From Blastopirellula marina (GTDB taxonomy: Bacteria > Planctomycetota > Planctomycetia > Pirellulales > Pirellulaceae), in the NCBI RefSeq assembly GCF_002967715.1, contig NZ_PUIA01000038.1, positions 62,001 to 126,000 of the forward strand: a stretch of DNA of 64,000 nucleotides, in the 5' to 3' direction. The position numbers and the translations under genes were made by a program. Shown in pieces: positions 8,756-17,105 of this stretch. The notes under the pieces were generated by a model. It had not been told where the DNA came from. It did not search any database and worked only from the letters and a program-made list of their open reading frames with translations. Each line of letters starts with the position of its first letter. Position 1 is the stretch's first letter.

Positions 8756-10414
8756 ATGACACCGGACGATTACCAGCGACTGTGCAAGGCTTTCGAGAAG
8801 GCAATTCAATTGCCGCTCGACCAGCGCGATACATGGCTGTCGGAAGCCTTCGCCGATCGTGCCGACCTGGGCGAAGAAGTCCGCCGCATGCTGGCCAACG
8901 ACGAGAACTCGGCGCTGGACAATTCTCCTCTGCACGAACACCTGGCCGTTGATAATCTCACCCCGGCCACTGTCGACCTCGATCCCGAGAAAACGGTCCA
9001 TAGCTCGCGAAGAGCTGACCGAGTCGAATCGGTCCCAGGCTACGAACTGATCGACGAGTTGGGCCGTGGCGGCATGGGGGTCGTCTTCAAGGCGCGGCAG
9101 TTGTCGCCGGATCGCGTCGTGGCGGTGAAGATGATCCTTTCCGGCCAGTTCGCCTCGGCTCAGGAGATCCAACGCTTTCGCGCCGAAGCGGAAGCCGCTG
9201 CGAATCTATCGCACGCCGGGATCGTCCCCATCTACGAAGTAGGGCACCATCAAGGGCGGCACTTCTTCTCGATGGGGTACGTCGAAGGACGCAGCCTGGC
9301 CGATGTGATTCGCCAAGGGGGACTCACGCCTGAGCAGATCGCCGAACTGGTTCTCGAGATCGCCCAGGCCATGGCCCACGCGCACTCGATGGGGATCGTG
9401 CATCGCGACTTGAAGCCGTCGAACATCTTGATCGATGCCGATGGCCATCCGCGCGTCACCGACTTCGGCCTGGCCAAGCGGATGGATGGCAATTCCGAGA
9501 TGACTTACTCCGGGCAGATCCTTGGTTCCCCGGGCTACATGGCCCCCGAGCAGGCCGCCGGTAAAAACCATCAAATCGATCAGGCCACCGACATTTATGG
9601 CCTCGGTGCGATCCTGTACGCCCTGCTGACCGGCAAGCCGCCATTCGCCGCGACCAACATTCTGGAAGCGATCGATCAGATATGCACGGTGAATCCGGTC
9701 TCGCCGCGCAAGCTTAACTGGAGCGTTCCGCGTCCGCTGGAAACGATTTGTCTGAAGTGCATGCACAAGACCCCTGCGGCGCGGTATCGCAGCATGAAGG
9801 AGCTTGCTGCCGACCTGCAGTCGTACCTGCAGCACGAGCCGATCCGGGCCAAGCCGCTGGGCATGGGCGAGCGGATCATCTACTGGGCGCGGCGCAAGCC
9901 TGGCCTAGCCAGTACGCTGGCGTGCGTGCTGCTGTTCTTCATCTATCACGTGATTAGTTCGTACATCCTGCACGAACCGGTCTCGGCCCGCCCCTGGTTT
10001 CGCGTGGCGTCGGTGTTGTTCGCGATCGCCTTTTCGGTGGCGGCCTGGTTCTTTCAGCGAATGTACGAAAAGCCCAGCACGCGCAACGCAGCCATCTATG
10101 CCTGGATGACGTGGAACTTTGTGCTGCTCACCGGGCTGTTGTTCCTGGTGCATGGCGCTGCGAGTCCGTTGAGTTTGATCTACCTGCTGCTGGTCGCGGC
10201 CAGCGCCACCCTCTACGAGAAAGGGCTGGTCGGCTACACGATGACCTTGGCCGCCGCTGGCTACCTGACCCATGTGATTGTCGGAGCAACCCTTCGCCCA
10301 GTCGGCTACGTCGATTTCTTCGACGCCACGGTGATGATGATGTCGATCCTCATCCTGGGCATGATCCAATACTTCGTCGTCCGTCGCATCCGCCGCACTA
10401 TGGATGAGGAGTAA
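8756..10414 (+). CDS. Membrane-bound Ser/Thr protein kinase
   Basis: A protein of about 552 residues. Residues 1-50 form the small helical domain common before planctomycete kinases (MTPDDYQRLCKAFEKAIQL). The kinase domain has the glycine loop GRGGMG (about 103-108), the catalytic Lys in VAVK (about 125), HRDLKPSN (about 216) and DFG (about 236), with GSPGYMAPEQ in the activation segment. Five or so hydrophobic segments follow from about residue 375 to the C-terminus, with no recognisable sensor domain. An alternative ATG at 8639 overlaps the sigma gene by 29 bp and would add 39 residues; I prefer 8756 because the family domain begins there, although neither start has a strong ribosome site. 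It is very probably cotranscribed with the sigma factor. Confidence 0.9.
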   Translation: MTPDDYQRLCKAFEKAIQLPLDQRDTWLSEAFADRADLGEEVRRMLANDENSALDNSPLHEHLAVDNLTPATVDLDPEKTVHSSRRADRVESVPGYELIDELGRGGMGVVFKARQLSPDRVVAVKMILSGQFASAQEIQRFRAEAEAAANLSHAGIVPIYEVGHHQGRHFFSMGYVEGRSLADVIRQGGLTPEQIAELVLEIAQAMAHAHSMGIVHRDLKPSNILIDADGHPRVTDFGLAKRMDGNSEMTYSGQILGSPGYMAPEQAAGKNHQIDQATDIYGLGAILYALLTGKPPFAATNILEAIDQICTVNPVSPRKLNWSVPRPLETICLKCMHKTPAARYRSMKELAADLQSYLQHEPIRAKPLGMGERIIYWARRKPGLASTLACVLLFFIYHVISSYILHEPVSARPWFRVASVLFAIAFSVAAWFFQRMYEKPSTRNAAIYAWMTWNFVLLTGLLFLVHGAASPLSLIYLLLVAASATLYEKGLVGYTMTLAAAGYLTHVIVGATLRPVGYVDFFDATVMMMSILILGMIQYFVVRRIRRTMDEE

Positions 10415-10433
10415 CGAAGTTCTTGTGCCGTGC

Positions 10434-11336
10434 CTAGCGAATCGGTCGCCCGTTAATCAACACATTGTTACGATCGCGTTCGTCAATCTCTCGTGCGCCT
10501 GGTAACGCACCTAAATCGGCCTGTTGAAATTTGTTAGGGTTCACGGCCTTGAGCGACTCAAACTCGGTTAAGGTCCAAGTGTAAGTCGCGCTTTGGGCTG
10601 CGTACGTGTTCGTCACTGATTCCAGCATTGTCCCCGCATTGGGCCATTGCTTCCACGTGGCGTTGATTTCGTGAACCAGCTTGTCTTTGTAATATATCTT
10701 GTTGGAAATAGGGCGATTGCCGATGCGGGAATTTAATTGAATCTCACACCGCGCATTCTTATTGGGGTGCCATGTACCGTGAAGGATACCGTTGTTGTCT
10801 TTGGTGAAGGTCATCGAATCGACACCTTCGCGGGTAGGATTGAAGGGAAGTTTCAAGAGCATCTGCGGGTGATACCACACGGTGAAGTGTGTTTCATGCA
10901 ACATCTCAGTGTCAAACTCGTGCCGTCGGATTCGCGTTTCGCAGCCGATCGGTTTGAAGCGGTCGCTGAAGGAGGTGACATACAGAGAGCCATTTTCCAG
11001 CAACAACGTGCGGACATCTTCGAAGCGAGCATAGGGAAAGGTCGACCGTTCGAAGTCGCAGAGGCTGTTATTGCGGAGCGTATCCCCCACAACCCAAGAT
11101 TCAAAAGTTGTGAACATCTGCTTATCGGCAAGCCCATCCTTGCCGGTAATTTCAAACCGCCCCTTCAGCCGAGATTGCCAGAGGGTGTCTTCATCGGTTT
11201 TGAATGAGGCCTTCGCTACTGCCAGAATCTCGGCCGTGTCGAGTTTCTTTTCCGCTACGGCACCGCGGTGGGTAGCGATAAGGCAGACCAGCGATAAGAA
11301 CAAAACTGCCGACTGTTGGAAATGTTTCTGATGCAC
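10434..11336 (-). CDS. Secreted protein of unknown function
   Basis: A 300-residue protein beginning at GTG 11336. That start has an AGGCAGGA site 4-6 bp upstream and gives a classical signal peptide (a hydrophobic run SAVLFLSLVCLIA, then a probable cleavage near AVA|EKK). A longer open frame begins at 11468 but would bury the signal peptide. The mature part is rich in beta strand and has several Cys residues; segments such as GRFEITGKDG, TFESWVVGDTLR and IYYKDKLVHEINATW suggest an outer-membrane-lipoprotein-like (LolA-type) beta fold, but I cannot name a family. The 3' end is only 19 bp from the convergent kinase gene, leaving no room for a separate terminator. Confidence 0.65.
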   Translation of the reverse strand: MHQKHFQQSAVLFLSLVCLIATHRGAVAEKKLDTAEILAVAKASFKTDEDTLWQSRLKGRFEITGKDGLADKQMFTTFESWVVGDTLRNNSLCDFERSTFPYARFEDVRTLLLENGSLYVTSFSDRFKPIGCETRIRRHEFDTEMLHETHFTVWYHPQMLLKLPFNPTREGVDSMTFTKDNNGILHGTWHPNKNARCEIQLNSRIGNRPISNKIYYKDKLVHEINATWKQWPNAGTMLESVTNTYAAQSATYTWTLTEFESLKAVNPNKFQQADLGALPGAREIDERDRNNVLINGRPIR

Positions 11337-11615
11337 GATTTCCTGCCTGAAGGTGACGAGGTTGCATGGATCCGGCTCGAGTGCATTATGCCAGGGAATT
11401 ACACGATCGACAACGAAAATGAACCAGGCCGCGCCCAGCGAAATAGTTTCCAAAAAAATTGGCCCCATGAACTGTACATGAGTGCATGCATTTGGTGTAA
11501 GCAGTACTCGCCGGGGAGTCTTCCCTAGGACGACACATTGTCGTGGCCTACCAGTCGCTTCTCAGTCCCTTCGGAGCTTGCGTAGTATTCGTCCTTCGGC
11601 TTATCGAGCATCACC

Positions 11616-12047
11616 ATGTCCTCCACCAGCACACCACAACATGATCCGCTGATCATCGTGCGAACGGAGAAGCATTTTCTGTGCTTGGCGTGTGGAACGC
11701 TCGCGGAAATCCCGGTCGAGGTCGTCGTGCAACTGAGCTACGCGGCTTTGCCAATGCGTCAGGAAGAGATGGCCAACGAATCAACCAAAACGCAAACGGC
11801 TGTCTCGCATTCAGCCGCGTCTACGAAAGCAGCGACGGTCACCCATACGCGTTCCTCTTCCGGCACCACGCACCAACGCCTCGCCAGCCTCAGTCGCTCG
11901 CCACAGCCTCAGCGCAAAACGTTTGTCGGGAGACAGGTCGATTCCATCATCCGGCAAGTCGCTAGACCACGCGTTCTCGTGGGTAACCTTCCACCTGATG
12001 ATCATCGACCGACAAGGGAGCGAGATCGCCTCAAGAAGCCTGTCTAA
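11616..12047 (+). CDS. Small hypothetical protein with CxxC near the N-terminus
   Basis: A possible 143-residue protein. The first third (about 45 residues) looks real: LIIVRTEKHFLCLACGTLAEIPVEVVVQL contains a CLAC pair that could bind metal and reads like a short zinc-ribbon-type module. The rest is Ser/Thr/Gln/Arg-rich and low in complexity, with no predicted fold. There is no clear ribosome site before the ATG. A reverse-strand frame at 11811-12005 is also open but shows no recognisable features. I keep this as a probable gene with modest confidence. Confidence 0.4.
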   Translation: MSSTSTPQHDPLIIVRTEKHFLCLACGTLAEIPVEVVVQLSYAALPMRQEEMANESTKTQTAVSHSAASTKAATVTHTRSSSGTTHQRLASLSRSPQPQRKTFVGRQVDSIIRQVARPRVLVGNLPPDDHRPTRERDRLKKPV

Positions 12048-12189
12048 GAAACAAAGCGTGCTCTGCCAACAGCAATGCGTGTAGTGCGAAACAGACGCAC
12101 GCCCAGGCAGATTTGGGCGTGGCCCCCGAGAGCCATTTGCCCAGTGCGAGCCAAGCTCAAGAACGCGGCCCGCCTGATTAACAAAACTT

Positions 12190-12222
12190 GTCCCCTCTCC
12201 CCTGCAGACGGTGGAGAGAGGA
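12190..12222. repeat. Pyrimidine/purine hairpin element
   Basis: A CCTCTCC arm and a GGAGAG arm face each other across about 12 bases, downstream of the cytochrome gene on the minus strand. It could serve as a terminator, though the T-run on the minus strand is separated from the stem. A similar CCCCTC...GAGAGGGTTAAGGTGAAGG sequence occurs near 25399-25435, suggesting a family of intergenic elements. Confidence 0.35.
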
Positions 12223-12262
12223 CCGGACGTGGGAAGCTTTGGCTAAACAGAGTGCTAGCCGA

Positions 12263-14032
12263 CTAGCTGCCACCGACAACGGTGTACTGAGCGGTCGAAC
12301 CACTAGGCTTGGTGACCACCACGCGGAAGGTATCGCCGGTGAACTTGCGGCGGTCCAGGCGGAAGGTGATCTTGTGTCGCCCTGGCAGGACGGTCGCGCT
12401 GATCGGTTCGTTGCCGGGGAACTCGTCGTCGATGATCCACACCGTGACTCCTTCCTTCTGGTTCAGCTCGACACCTATGTCACCCCCATCGACCACTTCA
12501 ATCTCGGCTTGCAGAAAGAGCACGGGACTTTCGATCTCGCTCAGGTCGGACAGTGGCAGGTCGCCGTTGACCTTGCCATAAACGGGCAGCCACGCGTCGG
12601 CATCGAGGCCGAGGATCTGCGATTCGAATTCACCGGTCGAAGGTTTCGCTTCCCCTTGCAGCGCTTCGGGCACTTCCTTCAGCACGCGCCACCGCTGCAC
12701 GGTTGGCACGCTGCGAATCCCGTAAGGACCTGGCTTGCCGAGCTCGCCGACGTAGGCCACCAGGTCAAGGAACTCCTCTTCGGTCAGGAAGTTGGCCAGG
12801 CCTTTGGGCATGAGCGAGCCCCCTTCCTTTTCCAGGTCGATGTCGTCGGCGGGGATGATGATCTCGTGGCCGTTGGCATCTTTCAGGATCGTGCGGTCGT
12901 CGTTTTCGTCGGCGACAATGCCTTGGTGCATCTTGCCGTCGAAGTCGACAATCGTCTTCATGATGTACGCTTCCTTGACGGCCATCTCGGGGAAGAGGAT
13001 CGAGTTGATCACGTAGTCGACCGGGCTCGTCGCACCGACAGGGCTCAGGTCGGGACCGATCTGCCCGCCAGCACCACTGATGGCGTGACACTTCAAGCAG
13101 CTCAGTTCCTTGCGGCGGAAGATCACTTCCCCGCGTGCCGGATCTCCCTTTTTCAGAACCTGGGCGACAAGCGATTGCAGTTGCTCTTCGGTCAGCGGAT
13201 CAGGGTTGTTGTCGATGCCAGCGGCAGCGCTGAGCACGTTCACCAGCGAAGCATCGGAGCGCCCGACCGAGTACATCTGACGCAGGCACATCTTGGCCAC
13301 GTCGCCGTCGAGCTTCTTGCCGTTGAGCGCGGCGGCCAGGGCATCGGGGCCTTTGGTATCGGCCAGGAAAGCATCGATCATCGCGGCCGGATCGGTCGAC
13401 GTATCAGCGCCCGTCAGGACCTTCGCCGCGGCCTCGGCGGCCTTTTGGATGTCGATATTGGTCAGCGCCGAAACGCCCAGGTAGCGGATCGAAAGGGGCT
13501 GATCGTCACTGGTCAGCTTGGCCACGGTCTCGGCCGTTTTGCCGCTGCCGGTGGCAATCAACGAATCGATCGCCAAGCGGCGAAGTTTCAATGGTTGTTC
13601 GTTATCGAGAGCCAACCCGGCGAGCGTATCGGCTGTGGCTTCCACTTTCCATAAACCGGCCAGTTGGATGCCCAAGGTCTTCAAGGCCGGGTCGTTGCTG
13701 GCAATCAAGGCGCTGATCGCCGAGAGATCGCCGGTGGGAACTAGGTTACGGCTTTCGCTGGCTTTCTTCAAAGCTTGCAGCGATTCCAGCTTCAGCGCCG
13801 GGCTGAAGCCGTCGCTCTTGGTGGCTTCCTGAAAGAGGATTCCCAGGTTCTCGGCATTGCCTCGTTCGGCAATCATGCCGATGACCGTTCCGAGGCGGGA
13901 CTCTGGCAGCTTGCCGCTTTGCAGCAAGCGAACCATGGCATCGGTCGCACCCTGGGCACGCGCGGTTTGCGGAGTCGCCAGCAGCACGCAGGCCAGCAGC
14001 ATACAACCAACGAGGGTAAAGCGATTGAGCAT
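12263..14032 (-). CDS. HEAT-repeat c-type cytochrome (PVC-type heme-binding protein)
   Basis: A 589-residue secreted protein. It has a signal peptide (cleavage near ARA|QGA), then HEAT-like helical repeats to about residue 260, then a c-type heme site CLKCH inside the domain known as PVC-type heme-binding CxxCH (TIGR02603-like; GxxxFRRKELSCLKCHAISGAGGQIGPDLS). A beta-rich C-terminal domain follows, ending in RHKITFRLDRRKF. In many planctomycetes this cytochrome domain is the tail of one very long protein that begins with a TIGR02604-type dehydrogenase. Here that dehydrogenase is the separate gene upstream (14133-16730), and a terminator lies between them. The protein should accept electrons in the periplasm. 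The ATG has only a weak GGAA site. Confidence 0.85.
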   Translation of the reverse strand: MLNRFTLVGCMLLACVLLATPQTARAQGATDAMVRLLQSGKLPESRLGTVIGMIAERGNAENLGILFQEATKSDGFSPALKLESLQALKKASESRNLVPTGDLSAISALIASNDPALKTLGIQLAGLWKVEATADTLAGLALDNEQPLKLRRLAIDSLIATGSGKTAETVAKLTSDDQPLSIRYLGVSALTNIDIQKAAEAAAKVLTGADTSTDPAAMIDAFLADTKGPDALAAALNGKKLDGDVAKMCLRQMYSVGRSDASLVNVLSAAAGIDNNPDPLTEEQLQSLVAQVLKKGDPARGEVIFRRKELSCLKCHAISGAGGQIGPDLSPVGATSPVDYVINSILFPEMAVKEAYIMKTIVDFDGKMHQGIVADENDDRTILKDANGHEIIIPADDIDLEKEGGSLMPKGLANFLTEEEFLDLVAYVGELGKPGPYGIRSVPTVQRWRVLKEVPEALQGEAKPSTGEFESQILGLDADAWLPVYGKVNGDLPLSDLSEIESPVLFLQAEIEVVDGGDIGVELNQKEGVTVWIIDDEFPGNEPISATVLPGRHKITFRLDRRKFTGDTFRVVVTKPSGSTAQYTVVGGS

Positions 14033-14068
14033 CGTAATCAGTTCCGGAATTTAGGCAGGCGGAGTATC

Positions 14069-14104
14069 AAAAAAAGAGTCATCCCCAAGTCGAGGATGAC
14101 TCTT
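14069..14104 (-). terminator. Rho-independent terminator between dehydrogenase and cytochrome genes
   Basis: On the minus strand an 11-bp perfect stem (14104-14094 with 14084-14074) with a 9-base loop runs straight into seven T residues (14075-14069). It lies about 29 bp after the stop of the dehydrogenase gene and ends 37 bp before the cytochrome ATG. It should end most dehydrogenase transcripts or act as an attenuator for the cytochrome gene. Confidence 0.9.
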
Positions 14105-14132
14105 CCTTAGTCATCTATTGTAATCCAAAGAT

Positions 14133-16730
14133 TTAGCCTTGCTTGGCACGCTTTTCGAGCGTTGCCAACGTTTCCTTCAGCGTGTATTCCAGGTAGTAGT
14201 CCTGGTCGTGAAGAAGGGATTGCAAAGCGATCTCCTGGGCACGTTCCACATCCTTGCCATCGAAGAAGCTCAGCGCTCGGATGGCTTCCAGACGGACGCG
14301 TGGGTTTTCGTCGTTGACCTGTGTTTCCAGCAGGTCGAGCGAGCCAGGCACGCGATCGCGCCAGTAGCACAGCACGCGGGTCGCTGCCGCACGAGCACGG
14401 AAGTCGCTATCGGTTAGCATTCGCTTGAGCAGGTCGGCATCGACCAGGTCCAGGTTCTGCTTCACCCACAGGGCTTCCAAGAGGTGATGGTTGTACATCG
14501 GATCGTTCTTGTCGAGACCTGCCATCCACGTTTCGATCGCGGCCGAAACTTCGGTACCGTCGTGGTTGCGAAGTTCGCGGCGAACGCGGTAACGCGTGCG
14601 GTACTCAGGCTCTTTCAATAGATCCAACAGCTCGGCAATCGAGGCACCGTCGATCTTCGGAGCTTTCACCAGGTCGTTACCGGTGTAGCGAATACGCCAG
14701 ATACGGCCGTGGTGCTTGTCACGCTTGGGGTCACGTAGCGAGTGCTGCATGTGGCCAACCAGCGGGTTGTACCAGTCGACAATGTACAGCGCCCCATCCG
14801 GACCAAACTGAATATCAACCGGGCGGAAGCTGGTGTCCTTCGAGACCAGCAGCGGGTCGACGGGGTCGGCATGGAAACCGCTACCTTCGTCTTTGACCTT
14901 GTACTGCAGAATCCCTTGGAAACCGATACAGTTGTTCAACAGGTAGTTGCCTTGGGCCGACTCGGGGAAGTTGCGGCTGGAAACGATTTCGCAGCCAGCG
15001 GTAGGACGCCACTGCTTGGTGAGGAACTGCTTCATCGAGCCGTGCTTCTGTGGGTACACCACGTCGCCGCTGAAAGCCGCGCCGAAGTAGTTCGCACCAC
15101 CGGAAGCATCCGCTACGTAGTTTTGTCCCCAGTCGTCAAACGTGTGACCCCATGGGTTGGCAAAGCCGTACGAGACGAAGATGTCGAGCTTGTCGGTCTT
15201 CGGTTCGAAGCGGAAGATGCCAGCGTTGGCAACACGCTCAGGACCGTAAGGCGTTTCGACCTGCGAGTGATGGAACGTTCCTTCCTGGAAGTACAATGCA
15301 CCGCCAGGTCCCCAGGTGAACGCACTGATCGAGTGGTGCGAGTCAGCCGAGTCGAAGCCGTGCAGAATCAGGGTTCGTTCGTCGGCCTTATCGTCGCCGT
15401 CAGTATCCTTCAGGAACATCAGGTTCGGCTGTTGAGCGACATATGCCCCACCATCACCAATTTCGATACCGGTTGGCACGTGCAGGCCATCGGCGAAGAC
15501 GGTCTGCTTGTCGGCCTTGCCGTCGCCGTCCGAGTCTTCCAGGATCAGCACTTTGTCGTCTGGTGGTGTGCCTGGCAGGTACATCGGGTAGCTTTCCATG
15601 GTGGTCACCCACAGGCGTCCCTTGGCGTCGAAGGCCAATTGAACGGGGTTTTCCAGGTCCGGAAATTCGACTTCCGAAGCGAACAGGTTGATCTCGTAAC
15701 CTTCGGGGAGCGAGAAAGTCTTCGCTTCCGCTTCGGGGTTGAAGATATCGACCGGGCGATTCACGTTTGTTTCGATCGCGGTGAAGTCGCCGGTGTTGCT
15801 GTCGTCAATCAGTTCGGGAACGCTTTCGCCGTTGGCGACCTTCCAGATGCGTTGATCGCGATTTTCGATCATTTTACGCAGCTTGGCGAATTCCGCCGGG
15901 AAGTTGACCACACCAAAGGGATTCTTACGGCCACCATAAATGTAGAAGCCGTTGACCGCGCGGTGATCGTAGAAGAACTGCAGGTCCTTCTCTTTCACTT
16001 CGGGGTACAGCTTGGCCAGGTCGGTCTTGTACTTTGGAGCGGCACCGAACAGGCCTTCGTCCAGAACCTTACCGAAGACCTGGTACCCCTCGTCGTTCAG
16101 GTGAATGCCGTTGATGGTCAGGTCGCTTTCACCAGCCATTGGTTCGAGCATCGGAGCGAAGACGTCGACGTAAACCACGTCATGCTTGTCGGCCAGCTTG
16201 TGCATGGCCTCGGCGTACATGGCGATGTTTTCGTTGTTCTTTTCGCCGGTGGGCAAGAATCGCGAGTGCAGGTCTTCGTGCGGAATCGGCGAGACAAGTA
16301 CCAGCGTCGGCGACTTGCCGTCGTACTTGCTGTTCTTGGTGTCGGTGATGAACTTCTCCAGGTCCTGTTCGAACTTGGCGAGTCCCTTTTCACCGGCGAA
16401 CGATTCGTTGAAGCCAAAGAAAGCCATGATCACATCAGGCTTGTGATCTTCCAGACGCGTGCCGTGATCGTAGAAGTCTTTGCTGCGGGGACGCAGGGTC
16501 AGTTCGTCGGCCGACCAGCCCAGGTCGCGTACGACCAGGTTCAACTCGGGGAAGCGGGCCTGAAGGCGTGTCTCGAAGTGCGGGAAGTATTGCATCCGCT
16601 CGGCAAGCGTGTTGCCGATGTAGACAATCTTATCCCCCTTCTTCAGTTCAAGTTGCGCGGCATCGGCCGAAGCGATCAGCGAAACGCACAGACCCAGCAG
16701 CAAGGCTGCCATACTCATTGGTCGAATCAT
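14133..16730 (-). CDS. SGNH-like + PVC-type membrane-bound dehydrogenase
   Basis: An 865-residue secreted protein with a signal peptide (cleavage near ADA|AQL). Residues about 30-230 form an SGNH/GDSL-hydrolase-like domain: block I is YIGNTLAER, with Thr where the catalytic Ser is expected, and block V is LTINGIHLNDEGY. Residues about 330-690 form the beta-propeller of the TIGR02604 'membrane-bound dehydrogenase' type, with LPEGYEINLFASE, repeated DSDGDGKAD calcium-like turns and GLHVPTGIEIGDGGAYVAQ. A HEAT-like tail (RVRLEAIRALSFF) completes it. The substrate is unknown; the family is thought to oxidise sugars or alcohols. The ATG follows CAGGAA at good spacing. The matching cytochrome is encoded next door rather than fused. 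Confidence 0.85.
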   Translation of the reverse strand: MIRPMSMAALLLGLCVSLIASADAAQLELKKGDKIVYIGNTLAERMQYFPHFETRLQARFPELNLVVRDLGWSADELTLRPRSKDFYDHGTRLEDHKPDVIMAFFGFNESFAGEKGLAKFEQDLEKFITDTKNSKYDGKSPTLVLVSPIPHEDLHSRFLPTGEKNNENIAMYAEAMHKLADKHDVVYVDVFAPMLEPMAGESDLTINGIHLNDEGYQVFGKVLDEGLFGAAPKYKTDLAKLYPEVKEKDLQFFYDHRAVNGFYIYGGRKNPFGVVNFPAEFAKLRKMIENRDQRIWKVANGESVPELIDDSNTGDFTAIETNVNRPVDIFNPEAEAKTFSLPEGYEINLFASEVEFPDLENPVQLAFDAKGRLWVTTMESYPMYLPGTPPDDKVLILEDSDGDGKADKQTVFADGLHVPTGIEIGDGGAYVAQQPNLMFLKDTDGDDKADERTLILHGFDSADSHHSISAFTWGPGGALYFQEGTFHHSQVETPYGPERVANAGIFRFEPKTDKLDIFVSYGFANPWGHTFDDWGQNYVADASGGANYFGAAFSGDVVYPQKHGSMKQFLTKQWRPTAGCEIVSSRNFPESAQGNYLLNNCIGFQGILQYKVKDEGSGFHADPVDPLLVSKDTSFRPVDIQFGPDGALYIVDWYNPLVGHMQHSLRDPKRDKHHGRIWRIRYTGNDLVKAPKIDGASIAELLDLLKEPEYRTRYRVRRELRNHDGTEVSAAIETWMAGLDKNDPMYNHHLLEALWVKQNLDLVDADLLKRMLTDSDFRARAAATRVLCYWRDRVPGSLDLLETQVNDENPRVRLEAIRALSFFDGKDVERAQEIALQSLLHDQDYYLEYTLKETLATLEKRAKQG

Positions 16731-17105
16731 GGTGTTCCTGTGTTCGAAAAGTTATCGAGGCAAACGTGTGATGGGCGTGGGGTTAGTGCGTCTCCCCATG
16801 GCAAACGGGATCGAGCACACTTCCAGCGAAGCGAGGTAGGATGTTCGAGATTCCCTTAAGCCCCTTGAGGGGCAAGCAGTGGCTAAACGAACCTACGAAT
16901 TATAAACGGTAGCGCCGCCGGGTTGAAAGCTTCGGCGGCAATTTCCGCTTGGGTCGTTTCCGACAAATTGGGATGAATCAGACAAGAGTGTAAAAATAAT
17001 CAACGTTAACTCTAAAATTCTACAAGCTAGGGGAAAGGGGGATAGAGGGTTTCCATAGGCTTGATTTTAAGAATGAATTTCAGAAATCTCTAGTTATTCC
17101 GCATG
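16731..17105. other. Gene-free region upstream of the dehydrogenase gene
   Basis: I see no coding region in these 375 bp. It holds two hairpins: a short one (GCCCC, 4-base loop, GGGGC; 16860-16873) and a longer-looped one (GCCGCCG with CGGCGGC; 16914-16939). A TATAAT-like box lies on the minus strand near 16898-16904, between the hairpins, with no good -35 partner. This may contain the dehydrogenase promoter. The right third is A/T-rich. Confidence 0.4.

Noticed and set aside
11811-12005. Reverse-strand frame opposite the CxxC hypothetical gene
   Set aside because: No ribosome site or recognisable family; the plus-strand frame has a more plausible N-terminal module.
12188-13654. Long plus-strand frame opposite the cytochrome gene
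   Set aside because: Antisense shadow of the HEAT-repeat cytochrome; rich in Asp/His/Gln without motif.
14742-16859. Very long open frame on the plus strand, opposite the dehydrogenase gene
   Set aside because: It lies antisense to a well-supported gene with clear motifs, and its translation shows no family features. It arises from codon bias.
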